17,451 nucleotides of DNA from Acidobacteriota bacterium (GTDB lineage Bacteria > Acidobacteriota > Terriglobia > Terriglobales > Acidobacteriaceae), in the NCBI GenBank assembly GCA_021851465.1, contig JAJZDL010000031.1:1-17451 (forward strand), given 5' to 3'. Position 1 is the stretch's first letter; every line of letters starts with the position of its first letter. The notes under the pieces were generated by a model, which worked only from the letters and a program-made list of their open reading frames with translations, made no database searches and was not told the origin of the DNA. A program made the position numbers and the translations under genes. This document shows, piece by piece, positions 6,893 to 15,252 of this stretch.

Positions 6893-6911
6893 GGTCGCCA
6901 ACGGCGCGACC
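6893..6911 (+). other. Small hairpin in the actA leader
   Basis: GGTCGC (6893-6898) and GCGACC (6906-6911) can pair as a 6-bp GC-rich stem with a 7-base loop, in the middle of the predicted actA leader. It is not followed by a T-run, so it is not an intrinsic terminator. It may be chance in GC-rich DNA. Confidence 0.25.
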
Positions 6912-7026
6912 ATGGAAGTTCAACTTGCTGGGAACCGTCCTGTGGGGAAGCAGATCGCTGCAACATATCGCGCTTGGCAATTACCCATAGCTAACCACGC
7001 AGTACTCAGAGGAACGGGAACGCATC

Positions 7027-7881
7027 ATGGCGCAGGTTTTCGACCGAAGTTCGAATGCACTGGCACGGGCAAGCCTGGTGTTGACGGGACTGATTGTTAT
7101 TGTGCTCGGCGTCACGCTGGACCAATTGCAGCGTTCCCCCTGGGTCACCCGGCAGGGACAGCGGGCGGACCAGCCGGTGCCGTTCAGCCACAAGCACCAT
7201 GTGCAGGGCCTGGGCCTGCAGTGCCAGTACTGCCATACGACGGTTGAAGTATCGAGCTATGCGGGCATTCCTCCCACCAAGACGTGCATCAACTGCCACT
7301 CGCAGATATGGACCAACGCCGCGCTGTTGCAGCCGGTGAGAGACAGTTGGGCGACGGGCCAGTCGATCCAGTGGATCAAGATCCACGACCTTCCCGACTT
7401 CGTCTACTTCAACCACGAGATCCATGTGAACAAGGGGATCGGCTGCGCGAGCTGCCATGGCCGCGTGGACGAGATGCCGCTGATGTACATGCAGAACTCG
7501 TTGCAGATGGAGTGGTGCCTCAACTGCCATCGCAACCCGGCTGCAAACCTGCGGCCCACCGGCCAGATATACAACATGGCATGGCAGGGGCCCTCGACCG
7601 ACAAGCCGGTGTGGTGCGCGCCGACCGGCAAGGGCGGGGCCACCGCGCAGAGCGTGGACTGCACAACCAAAGACCCCGCAGGCGGCAATCCCGAGCTGGC
7701 AATGCTGCAGACAGCCGTTAAATCCACGGCAGTCAGCGACGTGGATCCGGGGGCCGGGCTGGCGATGCCGGAGCAGTATCGGAAGTTCACCAGCCAGATG
7801 GATCTTGGCAGTTACCTGACTGCCCAGTACCACATCCGTCCACCGAACGAACTCACCAGTTGCGAGACGTGCCACCGATGA
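7027..7881 (+). CDS. actA: Alternative complex III subunit ActA, pentaheme cytochrome c
   Basis: A 284-residue cytochrome with five CxxCH heme c motifs: CQYCH (66-70), CINCH (87-91), CASCH (140-144), CLNCH (164-168) and CETCH (279-283); the last ends one residue before the C-terminus. One membrane helix near residues 14-36 anchors it, with the heme domain in the periplasm. In ACIII, ActA takes electrons from the Fe-S chain of ActB and passes them towards ActE or the oxidase. Two further cysteines, in VWCAP and VDCTT, could form a disulfide. The ATG at 7027 follows purine-rich stretches AGAGGA and GGGAA. The stop overlaps the actB ATG as ATGA. It is the first gene of the respiratory operon and sits behind the long leader. 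Confidence 0.93.
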   Translation: MAQVFDRSSNALARASLVLTGLIVIVLGVTLDQLQRSPWVTRQGQRADQPVPFSHKHHVQGLGLQCQYCHTTVEVSSYAGIPPTKTCINCHSQIWTNAALLQPVRDSWATGQSIQWIKIHDLPDFVYFNHEIHVNKGIGCASCHGRVDEMPLMYMQNSLQMEWCLNCHRNPAANLRPTGQIYNMAWQGPSTDKPVWCAPTGKGGATAQSVDCTTKDPAGGNPELAMLQTAVKSTAVSDVDPGAGLAMPEQYRKFTSQMDLGSYLTAQYHIRPPNELTSCETCHR

Positions 7882-10800
7882 AGATGACGAACTCAGGGAA
7901 CAGGGAACAGGGAGCGGAGCATGTTGCCGCGCAGGTTGTGACAGCCATTGCGCCAGCGCAGTTGACGCTCGCCGAGGTGCGCGCCAAGCTGGAAGGCAAG
8001 AGCGGCAGGCGCTACTGGAAGAACCTGGACGAACTGGCCGAGACGCCCGGCTTCCACGAGATGCTGGAGCGCGAGTTTCCGCGGCAGGCGAGCGAGTGGG
8101 TGGATGCGGTCAGCCGCCGCGGCTTTCTCAAGGTGATGGGCGCGTCGCTCGCGCTGGCCGGACTTGCCGGATGCACCAAGCAGCCGGACGAGCCGATCTT
8201 CCCCTATGTGAAGGCGCCCGAGGACCTGATTCTGGGCAAGCCGATGTACTTCGCCTCGGCGTTTCCCTTTCCCACGGGCGCCATTCCGGTGCTGGTGAAG
8301 TCGGACGCATTCCGCCCCATCAAGGTGGATGGGAACCCGGACCACCCGATGTCGAAGGGCAAGTCCGACGCGTATACGCAGGCGACGCTGCTCGATCTGT
8401 ACGATCCGGACCGCTCGAAGGAGGTGCGCTTGCGCGGCCAGCCCAGCGAGTGGGCGGACTTTCAGCAGGCGTTTTCGACCGCTGCGAAGAAGATGAACGG
8501 CGGCGAAGGAATTTATTTTCTCAGCGAGACGATTACATCGCCGACGCTCGCCGCGCAGTGGCGCCAGGTGCAGGCGAAGTATCCGCAGGCGAAGATGGTG
8601 CAGTGGGAGCCGGTGAACCGCGACTCCGCGATGGCCGCGTCGAAGGCCGTGTTCGGCAGCTATATGGACGCGCAGTACAAGCTGGAGAACGCGGACGTGA
8701 TTCTGTCGCTCGATGCGGACTTCCTCGGCGGCATTGCGCAGCCCGGCTTTTTGCCTATGGCTACCGCGTATGCGAAGCGGCACCGCTACGAGGCAGGCAG
8801 CGCGATGAACCGGATGTACGCCGTCGAGACGATGGCGACGGTGACCGGCATGAAGGCGGAACACCGGCTGGCGCTGAAGCCGAGCGATCTTGCGCAGTTT
8901 GCGGCACTGCTGGCTGGCGGCGGTGAGGCGATTGCGGGCAGTGCGATCGGCCAGCCTGCGCAGAGCTTTGCGGCGGCGGTGTTGAAAGACATGCAGGCGA
9001 GCGCGGGCCGGTGCGTGGTGGTCCCGGGCGAACAGGCCCCGCCCGTGGTGCACATGGCGGCCCACGCGCTCAACGAGCAGTTCGGCGCGGTGGGCAACAC
9101 GGTGGTCTACACCGAGACGGTGAACCCGATGCCGTCGGAGCAGGTTGCGGACCTGAAGGTGCTGGTCTCCGACATGAACGCCGGGAAGGTGCAGTGGCTG
9201 GTGATGCTGGGCGTCAACCCGCTGTACTCCGCCCCGGCCGATCTGGAGTTTGAGGCTGCGTTCAACAAGGTGCCAAACACGGTGCATCTGGGCTCGCATG
9301 TGGACGAGACGGGCGCGGCCAGCGTGTGGCACATCAACAGGGCGCATTATCTGGAGAGCTGGTCGGATGCGCGCGCCTACGACGGGACGATCTCGATTAT
9401 TCAGCCGATGATTGCGCCGATGTACGGCGGGCACAGCTCGCACGAGATGCTGCAGACGCTGCTGGACGATCCGCAGGTGTCGGCCTTCGACGCGGTGCAG
9501 GCAAACGCGAAGACATATATCAAGGATGCGGATTTTGCGACGGCGTGGCGCAGGGCGCTGCACGATGGCTGGGTCGAGGGAACGGCGTTCACGGCCGCCA
9601 CGGCGAAGAGCCTGCCGTCCGCGGGGCCGATGAAGGGCAATAACGCCGAGATCTCCGTTCAGCAGGGCGGGGTTGAGGTTGTCTTCAAGCCAGACCCATC
9701 GCTCTACGACGGGCGCTTTGCCAACGTGGGCTGGTTGCAGGAGCTGCCCAAGCAGATCACCAACCTGAGCTGGGACAACGCCGCGCTGATGAGCCTGGCG
9801 ACCGCCGAGGGCCTGGGCGTCAACCAGAGCGACGCGGTGGAGATCGAAGTCGAAGGCCGCAAGCTGGTCGCCGGCGCGCTTGTTGTGCCGGGGCACGCGG
9901 AAGGCTCCGTGACCGTGCATCTCGGGCTTGGACGACGCGCCGAGGCAGGCCGGGTGGGCGCGGGGGTCGGGTTCAATGCCTACTATCTGCGTCCTTCGGA
10001 TGCGCCGTACGCGGCGGGCGGCAGGCTGACGAAGACCGATGGGATCTACGATCTCTGCGTGACCAAGGTGGACACCATCGAGCACCGAGGGGCGTTTGCG
10101 CAGCAGGACCTCAGCGACAAGGAGTTCGACACGCAGGGCACCTACTCACTGCCAGGGCACGAGGCGATGGAGCGCGCGATCATCCGCTACGCCACGCTCG
10201 CCGAGGTGAAGGCGAACCCCAACTTCGCGCACGAGAACGAAGGCGACGTGCCCGGCGCGCTGATCAACAAGGTCGGCTACGGCCCGGAGGGCGAGAAGCC
10301 CGCGCACGATAGCAGCTTCTTTCCCGATGCGTGGGGCTACAACCACAAGGACGTGTCGTCGCAGACGGTGCAGAACAAGTGGGGGATGGCGATCGACCTG
10401 AACTCCTGCGTGGGCTGCAATGCCTGCATTGTGAGCTGCTATGCGGAGAACAACATCCCGGTGGTGGGCCGCGAGCAGGTGAAGATCGGCCGCAACATGC
10501 AGTGGATCCGCATCGACACCTACTTCGAGGGCGACCTTCATGCGCCGCGCGCGCACTTCCAGCCGATGCTGTGCCAGCACTGCGAGAACGCCGGGTGCGA
10601 GCAGGTGTGCCCGGTGGGGGCGACGGTGCATACGCCCGAAGGGCTGAATACGATGGTCTACAACCGCTGCGTGGGCACGCGCTACTGCCAGAACAACTGC
10701 GTGTACAAGGTGCGGCGGTTCAACTTCCTGCTCTATTCGGACTTCGACACCGAGAGCCTGAAGTTCATGCGCAACCCGGACGTCACGGTGCGTTCGCGCG

Positions 10801-11081
10801 GCGTGATGGAAAAGTGCACCTACTGCGTGCAGCGCATCGAGGCGGCCAAGATCGAGGCCGACAAGAACAACCGTCCGGTGCGCGACGGCGACATCGTCAC
10901 CGCTTGCCAGCAGGCGTGCCCGACCGATGCCATCGTCTTCGGCAACATCAACGACCCGAAGAGCAAGGTGGCCGCGCGCAAGGCAACGGAGCGCGACTAC
11001 CAGGTGCTGGCGGACCTGAACTACCGTCCGCGCACCACCTATACGGCAGGCGTCATCAACCCCAATCCGGAGCTCGCATAG
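7878..11081 (+). CDS. actB: Alternative complex III subunit ActB, molybdopterin-like and Fe-S protein
   Basis: A 1067-residue fusion of a molybdopterin-oxidoreductase-like domain (about residues 75-800) and a C-terminal NrfC/HybA-like ferredoxin domain (from about 830). Near the N-terminus YWKNLDELAETPGF and the twin-arginine signal SRRGFLK (79-85), followed by LALAGLAGC with Cys99, match the extended Tat leader of this family and suggest a lipid anchor. The Fe-S domain starts with CVGCNACIVSC (844-854), then CQHCENAGCEQVC (899-911), CVGTRYCQNNC and CTYC with ACQQAC. Known ACIII structures hold three 4Fe-4S and one 3Fe-4S cluster here and no molybdenum cofactor. The residue after the third motif is Val (CVYKVRRFN), where I expect Pro. 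The ATG at 7878 overlaps the actA stop; a TTG at 7860 is less likely. Codons 6-12 lie in a heptanucleotide tandem repeat. Confidence 0.93.
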   Translation: MKMTNSGNREQGAEHVAAQVVTAIAPAQLTLAEVRAKLEGKSGRRYWKNLDELAETPGFHEMLEREFPRQASEWVDAVSRRGFLKVMGASLALAGLAGCTKQPDEPIFPYVKAPEDLILGKPMYFASAFPFPTGAIPVLVKSDAFRPIKVDGNPDHPMSKGKSDAYTQATLLDLYDPDRSKEVRLRGQPSEWADFQQAFSTAAKKMNGGEGIYFLSETITSPTLAAQWRQVQAKYPQAKMVQWEPVNRDSAMAASKAVFGSYMDAQYKLENADVILSLDADFLGGIAQPGFLPMATAYAKRHRYEAGSAMNRMYAVETMATVTGMKAEHRLALKPSDLAQFAALLAGGGEAIAGSAIGQPAQSFAAAVLKDMQASAGRCVVVPGEQAPPVVHMAAHALNEQFGAVGNTVVYTETVNPMPSEQVADLKVLVSDMNAGKVQWLVMLGVNPLYSAPADLEFEAAFNKVPNTVHLGSHVDETGAASVWHINRAHYLESWSDARAYDGTISIIQPMIAPMYGGHSSHEMLQTLLDDPQVSAFDAVQANAKTYIKDADFATAWRRALHDGWVEGTAFTAATAKSLPSAGPMKGNNAEISVQQGGVEVVFKPDPSLYDGRFANVGWLQELPKQITNLSWDNAALMSLATAEGLGVNQSDAVEIEVEGRKLVAGALVVPGHAEGSVTVHLGLGRRAEAGRVGAGVGFNAYYLRPSDAPYAAGGRLTKTDGIYDLCVTKVDTIEHRGAFAQQDLSDKEFDTQGTYSLPGHEAMERAIIRYATLAEVKANPNFAHENEGDVPGALINKVGYGPEGEKPAHDSSFFPDAWGYNHKDVSSQTVQNKWGMAIDLNSCVGCNACIVSCYAENNIPVVGREQVKIGRNMQWIRIDTYFEGDLHAPRAHFQPMLCQHCENAGCEQVCPVGATVHTPEGLNTMVYNRCVGTRYCQNNCVYKVRRFNFLLYSDFDTESLKFMRNPDVTVRSRGVMEKCTYCVQRIEAAKIEADKNNRPVRDGDIVTACQQACPTDAIVFGNINDPKSKVAARKATERDYQVLADLNYRPRTTYTAGVINPNPELA
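7894..7913 (+). repeat. Heptanucleotide tandem repeat (CAGGGAA) at the start of actB
   Basis: Two full CAGGGAA units (7894-7900, 7901-7907) are followed by a partial third, CAGGGA (7908-7913). The repeat encodes part of the non-conserved N-terminus (SGNREQGAE). Since seven is not a multiple of three, gain or loss of one unit would shift the actB frame before the conserved domain. Confidence 0.9.
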
Positions 11082-11082
11082 C

Positions 11083-12513
11083 ATGGCGACGAAATCTCCT
11101 ATCGACGATCCGAGCATCGATCCGCGCACCGGCGAGTACGCGGTCATCGCGCCGGGCCAGAGCTTCAAGTCTGTGACGCAGACGATTGCGGGCCTTGTGC
11201 TGACCGACTACACGCCGATGGGCTGGATCGGTGGAATGATCGTGGCCGGCGGCGTCGCGTGCCTTGTGGTGGTTGCGCTGACGTGGCTCTTTCTGAAGGG
11301 CGTGGGCATCTGGGGCGTCACCGTTCCCGGCGCGTGGGGATTTGCCATCATCAACTTTGTGTGGTGGATCGGTATCGGCCACGCGGGCACGTTGATCTCG
11401 GCGATCCTGCTGCTGTTCAAACAGTCGTGGCGCAACTCGATCAACCGCTTTGCCGAGGCAATGACCATCTTCGCGGTCTGCTGCGCGGGCCTCTTCCCCA
11501 TGATCCACGTCGGACGCCCGTGGCTGGCCTACTGGCTCTTCCCCTACCCCAGCACGATGAATGTGTGGCCGCAGTTCCGCTCGCCGCTGGCATGGGACGT
11601 CTTCGCGGTCTCGACCTACGCGACGATCTCGGTCGTCTTCTGGTACATCGGCATGGTTCCCGACTTCGGCACGCTGCGCGACCGTGCATCCATGCCCTTC
11701 GCCAAGTATATGTACGGACTGCTGGCGATGGGATGGCGCGGATCCACCCGCCACTGGGTGCGTTATGAGTCGGCGTCGCTGCTGCTGGCCGGCCTGGCCA
11801 CACCGTTGGTTCTTTCGGTGCATACCGTCATCAGCTTCGACTTCGCGGTGGCGGCGATGGCCGGTTGGCACACCACCATCTTCCCGCCGTACTTCGTGGC
11901 CGGGGCCATCTACTCCGGCTTCGCCATGGTGCTTACGCTGGCCATCCCCATCCGTAAGTTCTATCACCTGGAGGGATTGATTACGCTGCGCCACCTGGAC
12001 AACATGGCCAAGGTGATGCTTGCCACCGGGTGCATTGTGGGATACGGCTACGGCATGGAGGTCTTTATGTCGTGGTACGCGGCCAGCCACTGGGAGTTCT
12101 TCATGATGTGGAACCGCATGTTCGGCCCCATGGGCTGGGCGTACTGGTGCCTGATCCTGACCAACCTCGCCATACCGCTCACCACGCTGTGGTCGCGCAA
12201 GCTGCGTGTCAATGTCGTGTACCTCTTCATCCTCTCTTTCATTGTGAACACGGGGATGTGGCTGGAGCGGTTTGTCATCGTCGTGACCAGCCTGTATCGC
12301 GACTACCTGCCCAGCAGTTGGGGCACCTACCGCGCCACGCGCTGGGACTACATGACCTTCATCGGCACCTGGGGCCTGTTCACGTTCCTGTTCCTGCTCT
12401 TCGTCCGCTTCCTGCCCATGATCCCGATGTCGGAGATTCGCATGATGCTGCCCCAGTCGAAGGTCCATCGCGGCGGGGCAGACGCCGAGACCGTTGTTGA
12501 GGAGACACTCTGA
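11083..12513 (+). CDS. actC: Alternative complex III subunit ActC, NrfD-like quinol-binding membrane protein
   Basis: A 476-residue polytopic inner-membrane protein of the NrfD/PsrC family, expected to have about ten helices. After a soluble N-terminus (1-40) the helices begin at MGWIGGMIVAGGVACLVVVALTW in the mid-40s. INFVWWIGIGHAGTLISA (about 89-106) is a typical ACIII signature, and PMIHVGRPW follows in the next helix region. In known ACIII structures ActC forms the quinol-binding site facing the Fe-S domain of ActB and may take part in proton translocation. Only one base separates it from actB, and a GGAG lies ten bases ahead of the ATG. Its stop overlaps the actD start as TGATG. It shares the fold of ActF but is clearly a separate paralogue. 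Confidence 0.93.
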   Translation: MATKSPIDDPSIDPRTGEYAVIAPGQSFKSVTQTIAGLVLTDYTPMGWIGGMIVAGGVACLVVVALTWLFLKGVGIWGVTVPGAWGFAIINFVWWIGIGHAGTLISAILLLFKQSWRNSINRFAEAMTIFAVCCAGLFPMIHVGRPWLAYWLFPYPSTMNVWPQFRSPLAWDVFAVSTYATISVVFWYIGMVPDFGTLRDRASMPFAKYMYGLLAMGWRGSTRHWVRYESASLLLAGLATPLVLSVHTVISFDFAVAAMAGWHTTIFPPYFVAGAIYSGFAMVLTLAIPIRKFYHLEGLITLRHLDNMAKVMLATGCIVGYGYGMEVFMSWYAASHWEFFMMWNRMFGPMGWAYWCLILTNLAIPLTTLWSRKLRVNVVYLFILSFIVNTGMWLERFVIVVTSLYRDYLPSSWGTYRATRWDYMTFIGTWGLFTFLFLLFVRFLPMIPMSEIRMMLPQSKVHRGGADAETVVEETL

Positions 12514-13055
12514 TGCCGCCGCGCGAGGGAATATACGGACTGCTGGCCGAGTTCAACACTCCGGGCGAGCTGGTACGCGCCACCGAAGAGGCACACCAGG
12601 CGGGCTACCGGCGCATGGAGTGCTACACGCCCTACCCGGTCGAGGAGGCGGCGGTTGCGCTTCGCTTCCACAAGACGCGTGTGCCGCTGGTCTGCCTGCT
12701 GGGCGGCCTGCTGGGAGGGACGACGGCGTTCCTGATGGAGACATGGATCTCGGTGTGGTCGTATCCGCTGAACATCGCGGGCCGCCCGCTCTTCTCCTGG
12801 CCCGCGTTTATCATTCCCGCGTACGAGTGGACGATCTTGTTCGCCGGCCTCTCCGCCGCCTACGGCATGCTTGCATTGAACGGCCTGCCGCAGCTCTATC
12901 ACCCGCTCTTCAACGCCCCCAACTTCCGCGACGGCGCCTCCACCGACAAGTTCTTCCTGTGTCTGGAGGCGGCGGATCCACGGTTTTCCATCATTGAGTC
13001 GCGGGCATTTCTGGAGCGGTTCGCTCCTGTCTCCGTTGTGGAGGTGGAACTGTGA
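12513..13055 (+). CDS. actD: Alternative complex III subunit ActD (DUF3341)
   Basis: A 180-residue protein with a ferredoxin-like soluble N-terminal part beginning IYGLLAEFNTPGELVRATEEAHQAGYRRMECYTPYPVEE, two membrane helices (about residues 57-80 and 103-128), and a cytoplasmic tail that includes DKFFLCLEAADPRF. This matches the DUF3341 family, which is ActD of ACIII. It has no cofactor motif and is taken to be a structural subunit packing against ActC and ActF. A strong ribosome binding site, GAGGAG, lies about eight bases before the ATG, inside the end of actC. Its stop overlaps the GTG start of actE by four bases (GTGA). Confidence 0.92.
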   Translation: MPPREGIYGLLAEFNTPGELVRATEEAHQAGYRRMECYTPYPVEEAAVALRFHKTRVPLVCLLGGLLGGTTAFLMETWISVWSYPLNIAGRPLFSWPAFIIPAYEWTILFAGLSAAYGMLALNGLPQLYHPLFNAPNFRDGASTDKFFLCLEAADPRFSIIESRAFLERFAPVSVVEVEL

Positions 13056-13861
13056 GTCAGGTTCGAGGTTCGAGGTTCGGGATCCAATGCGGCAGGGCCC
13101 GCGGCGTGGTCGCACTCTGTGCGATGGCGGCGACGTTGACGGTGACTGGCTGCCGCCAGGACATGCAGGACCAACCCAAGTTCATCCCCCAGCGCGGCAG
13201 CGACTTCTACCCGGATGGCCGTTCCGTCCGGCCGCAGGTGGAAGACACTGTGGCGCGCGGTCAGCTCCACCAGGACGCCTACTACTACACCGGCCTGATC
13301 GACGGCAAGGAGGGTGACGCGATGCCCTTTCCGGTGACGATGACGGTACTGGAGCGTGGCCAGGAGCGGTACAACATCTACTGCACACCCTGCCACTCGC
13401 GCGTGGGCAACGGCGAGGGGATGATCGTCGAGCGCGGCTACCGTCCGGCGGGCAACTTTCACACGCCGCGGCTGATGGCTGCGCCGCTGGGGCACTTCTT
13501 CAACGTGATGACCCATGGCTACGGCGCGATGCCGGAGTACGCGGCACAGATCGCGCCGCAGGACCGCTGGGCCATCGCCGCCTACATCAGGGCGCTGCAA
13601 CTGAGCCAGAACGCAACCCCCGCCGACGCGCCTGCCGACGCGCGGATCGAATCGCTCGCGACCGTTGCGCAGAGCGAGGGGCTGCCAGCGGATTTTGCCG
13701 GCCAGTGGGCACTGCCGCCGACCGCCGTCTACGGCACGCCCAACGGCCAGGACAACGGCATCCCGCCCGACCTGAAGGTCAAACCCAACGGCGGCACAAC
13801 GCAGTCCACACAACCTGCGCCTGCGCGGGGCAACGTCCCGGCAAGCGCAAAGACGAAATAG
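13052..13861 (+). CDS. actE: Alternative complex III subunit ActE, monoheme cytochrome c lipoprotein
   Basis: A 269-residue exported cytochrome. The signal peptide ends in the lipobox LTVTGC with Cys34, so the mature protein should be lipid-anchored. A single heme motif CTPCH (111-115) has a likely axial Met160 in GYGAMPEYA. QRYNIYC-like sequence before the heme and WAIAAYIRALQLSQ after the Met are typical for ActE. The C-terminal 60 residues are Pro/Ala/Thr-rich and look disordered. The start is GTG at 13052, overlapping the actD stop; no other in-frame start keeps a positively charged signal peptide. Residues 3-10 (QVRGSRFG) come from a heptanucleotide tandem repeat. The protein would pass electrons from ActA to the oxidase. 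Confidence 0.9.
   Translation: MSQVRGSRFGIQCGRARGVVALCAMAATLTVTGCRQDMQDQPKFIPQRGSDFYPDGRSVRPQVEDTVARGQLHQDAYYYTGLIDGKEGDAMPFPVTMTVLERGQERYNIYCTPCHSRVGNGEGMIVERGYRPAGNFHTPRLMAAPLGHFFNVMTHGYGAMPEYAAQIAPQDRWAIAAYIRALQLSQNATPADAPADARIESLATVAQSEGLPADFAGQWALPPTAVYGTPNGQDNGIPPDLKVKPNGGTTQSTQPAPARGNVPASAKTK
13060..13079 (+). repeat. Heptanucleotide tandem repeat (GGTTCGA) at the start of actE
   Basis: Units GGTTCGA at 13060-13066 and 13067-13073 are followed by GGTTCG at 13074-13079, where the next base breaks the pattern. It begins eight bases after the actE GTG and codes for the first residues of the signal peptide. A change of one unit would shift the frame ahead of the lipobox. It is a different unit from the one in actB but has the same length and a similar position. 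Confidence 0.9.
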
Positions 13862-13893
13862 AGACGAATACCTTTTACGAAGGCCGAAGACCA

Positions 13894-15252
13894 ATGTCAT
13901 CTGCACACGAACAACACGGGGAACACGGCGCACAAGGCCACCACGGCCCGCAGGCCGATCATGGGCCGCGGGCGCTGCCGGCATCGCTGAACGCGCCGGA
14001 TGTGCTGCTGGCGTGGCGCAGGCGCGCGCTGCTTGTGGCGGCGGCCTTCGCGCTGCTGACGCTGCTGTTTACCTCTACGCACGAGGGCCGCAACCACATC
14101 ATGCGCGCCTACCTCATGGGCTACATGACCGTCTTCAACTTCGCCGGCGGCGCGCTGGTACTGTTGATGCTGCAGTATGTGACTGGCGGCAAGTGGGGGC
14201 TGCTGCTGCGCCGCCCACTGGAGGCGATGACGCGTACCCTGCCGCTGGTGGCGCTGATGGTTGTGCCAATCCTGGTTCCATTCCTGGGCAAGCACCTCTA
14301 CCAGTGGGTGCTGTATCCCGATGCGGCCTCGACCCACAACGCATATCTGAATCACCTGATCAACCAGGAGCAGGAGCTGACGGCGAACTTCAAGCGCCCC
14401 ATGTTGAACCCGCACGCGCTGGTGGTGGAGTCCTGCATTATCTTTGCCGTGCTGCTGCTGTTCATGGTCCTGCTGAACAGATGGTCGATCGAGCGCGATG
14501 CCGATCCAGCTAGCGGCACGGAGCCGAGCTACGACCGCTGGCGCACCCGGTTCGAGAACCTCAGCGGTCCGGGCATTCTGGTCTACGTCATCCTGCTTAC
14601 GCTGGGCGCCATTGTGTGGATCAAGTCGCTCGACGTCACCTGGTACTCTTCGATCTGGGGGCTGCAGTTTCTGGTGGCGCAGGGCTACGCGGTGCTGGCG
14701 CTGAGCATCCTCAGCGTGATCCTGCTCTCGCGCTACGAGCCGATGAAGACACTGCTGCGCACCACCGAGCAGCACGACCTGGGCAAGCTGGCCTTCGCCT
14801 TCGTCATGCTCAACATCTATCTCTGCTTCGCCGAGTTCCTCATCATCTGGTCCGGCAATATCCCGGACGAGCTGCCCTGGTACCTGAACCGGATTCGCGG
14901 CGGATGGTGGTATGTCTGCTCGCTGGATTTTATCTGCCACTGGCTGATCCCCTTCTGCCTGCTGCTCTCCCGCGACCTGAAGAGGAACAAGCGGAAGATG
15001 ATCTGGCTGACGTGCTTCATGATCTTCGCCCGGCTGGTCGATATGTTCTGGCTGATCGAGCCCAACTTCTCGGACTCGGCGGCGAACCTGCACATCGCCG
15101 GCAATATTGGAATGCTGGCGTACATCACGGTGCCCGCAACGGTGCTTGCGTTGTGGTCCGCGTATTACATGACGCAGTTGATGTCGCGTCCGCTTGTATG
15201 CACCAACGATCCGCACCTGGAAGAGATTCTGGAGCCTGAACATGCATTCTGA
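13894..15252 (+). CDS. actF: Alternative complex III subunit ActF, NrfD-like membrane protein
   Basis: A 452-residue polytopic membrane protein, the second NrfD-like subunit of ACIII. The N-terminal 25 residues are rich in histidine (positions 5, 8, 11, 16, 17 and 23) and polar. The helices then start at LLVAAAFALLTLLFTSTHEG. Expected ActF landmarks include GRNHIMRAYLMGYM, FGPGILVY-like sequence (here LSGPGILVYVILLTL), YSSIWGLQFL and FARLVDMFWLIEPNF. The frame is open upstream to 13705, but that overlaps actE; the ATG at 13894 follows GAAGG about ten bases before it. ActF packs with ActC and ActD in the membrane and is thought to take part in proton transfer. The last 11 bases overlap the next gene. 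Confidence 0.92.
   Translation: MSSAHEQHGEHGAQGHHGPQADHGPRALPASLNAPDVLLAWRRRALLVAAAFALLTLLFTSTHEGRNHIMRAYLMGYMTVFNFAGGALVLLMLQYVTGGKWGLLLRRPLEAMTRTLPLVALMVVPILVPFLGKHLYQWVLYPDAASTHNAYLNHLINQEQELTANFKRPMLNPHALVVESCIIFAVLLLFMVLLNRWSIERDADPASGTEPSYDRWRTRFENLSGPGILVYVILLTLGAIVWIKSLDVTWYSSIWGLQFLVAQGYAVLALSILSVILLSRYEPMKTLLRTTEQHDLGKLAFAFVMLNIYLCFAEFLIIWSGNIPDELPWYLNRIRGGWWYVCSLDFICHWLIPFCLLLSRDLKRNKRKMIWLTCFMIFARLVDMFWLIEPNFSDSAANLHIAGNIGMLAYITVPATVLALWSAYYMTQLMSRPLVCTNDPHLEEILEPEHAF

Larger units (their letters stand above)
6441..7026. other. Gene-free divergent regulatory region between alkA and actA
   Basis: This 586-base stretch separates the leftward glycosylase gene from the rightward ACIII operon. 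Both strands carry only short or shadow reading frames without ribosome binding sites. It holds a candidate promoter and inverted repeat facing alkA (6606-6626), an A-tract (6716-6730), a good promoter facing actA (6748-6777), a nested pair of inverted repeats including a Crp-like box (6793-6815), a second copy of the promoter-like core (6844-6868) and a small hairpin (6893-6911). If the promoter at 6748-6777 is used, the actA mRNA has a leader of about 240 bases. Confidence 0.7.

Noticed and set aside
6875..6994. A 39-codon frame in the actA leader
   Set aside because: No ribosome binding site, atypical composition, and it crosses the 6893-6911 hairpin; probably chance.
6912..7247. A 111-codon plus-strand frame overlapping the start of actA
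   Set aside because: Overlaps the conserved actA cytochrome in another frame and has no motif or ribosome binding site.
7893..10085. A 730-codon minus-strand frame opposite actB
   Set aside because: Rich in Arg, His and Leu without domain features; it is a shadow of actB codon bias.
7878..11081. Active molybdenum oxidoreductase such as polysulfide or nitrate reductase
   Set aside because: The gene order with ActA, ActC-F and the extended Tat leader identifies ActB of ACIII, whose molybdopterin-like domain is known to lack the cofactor.
11056..12468. A 470-codon minus-strand frame opposite actC
   Set aside because: Very polar His/Arg/Asp-rich product, the complement of a membrane protein gene; no motif and no ribosome binding site.
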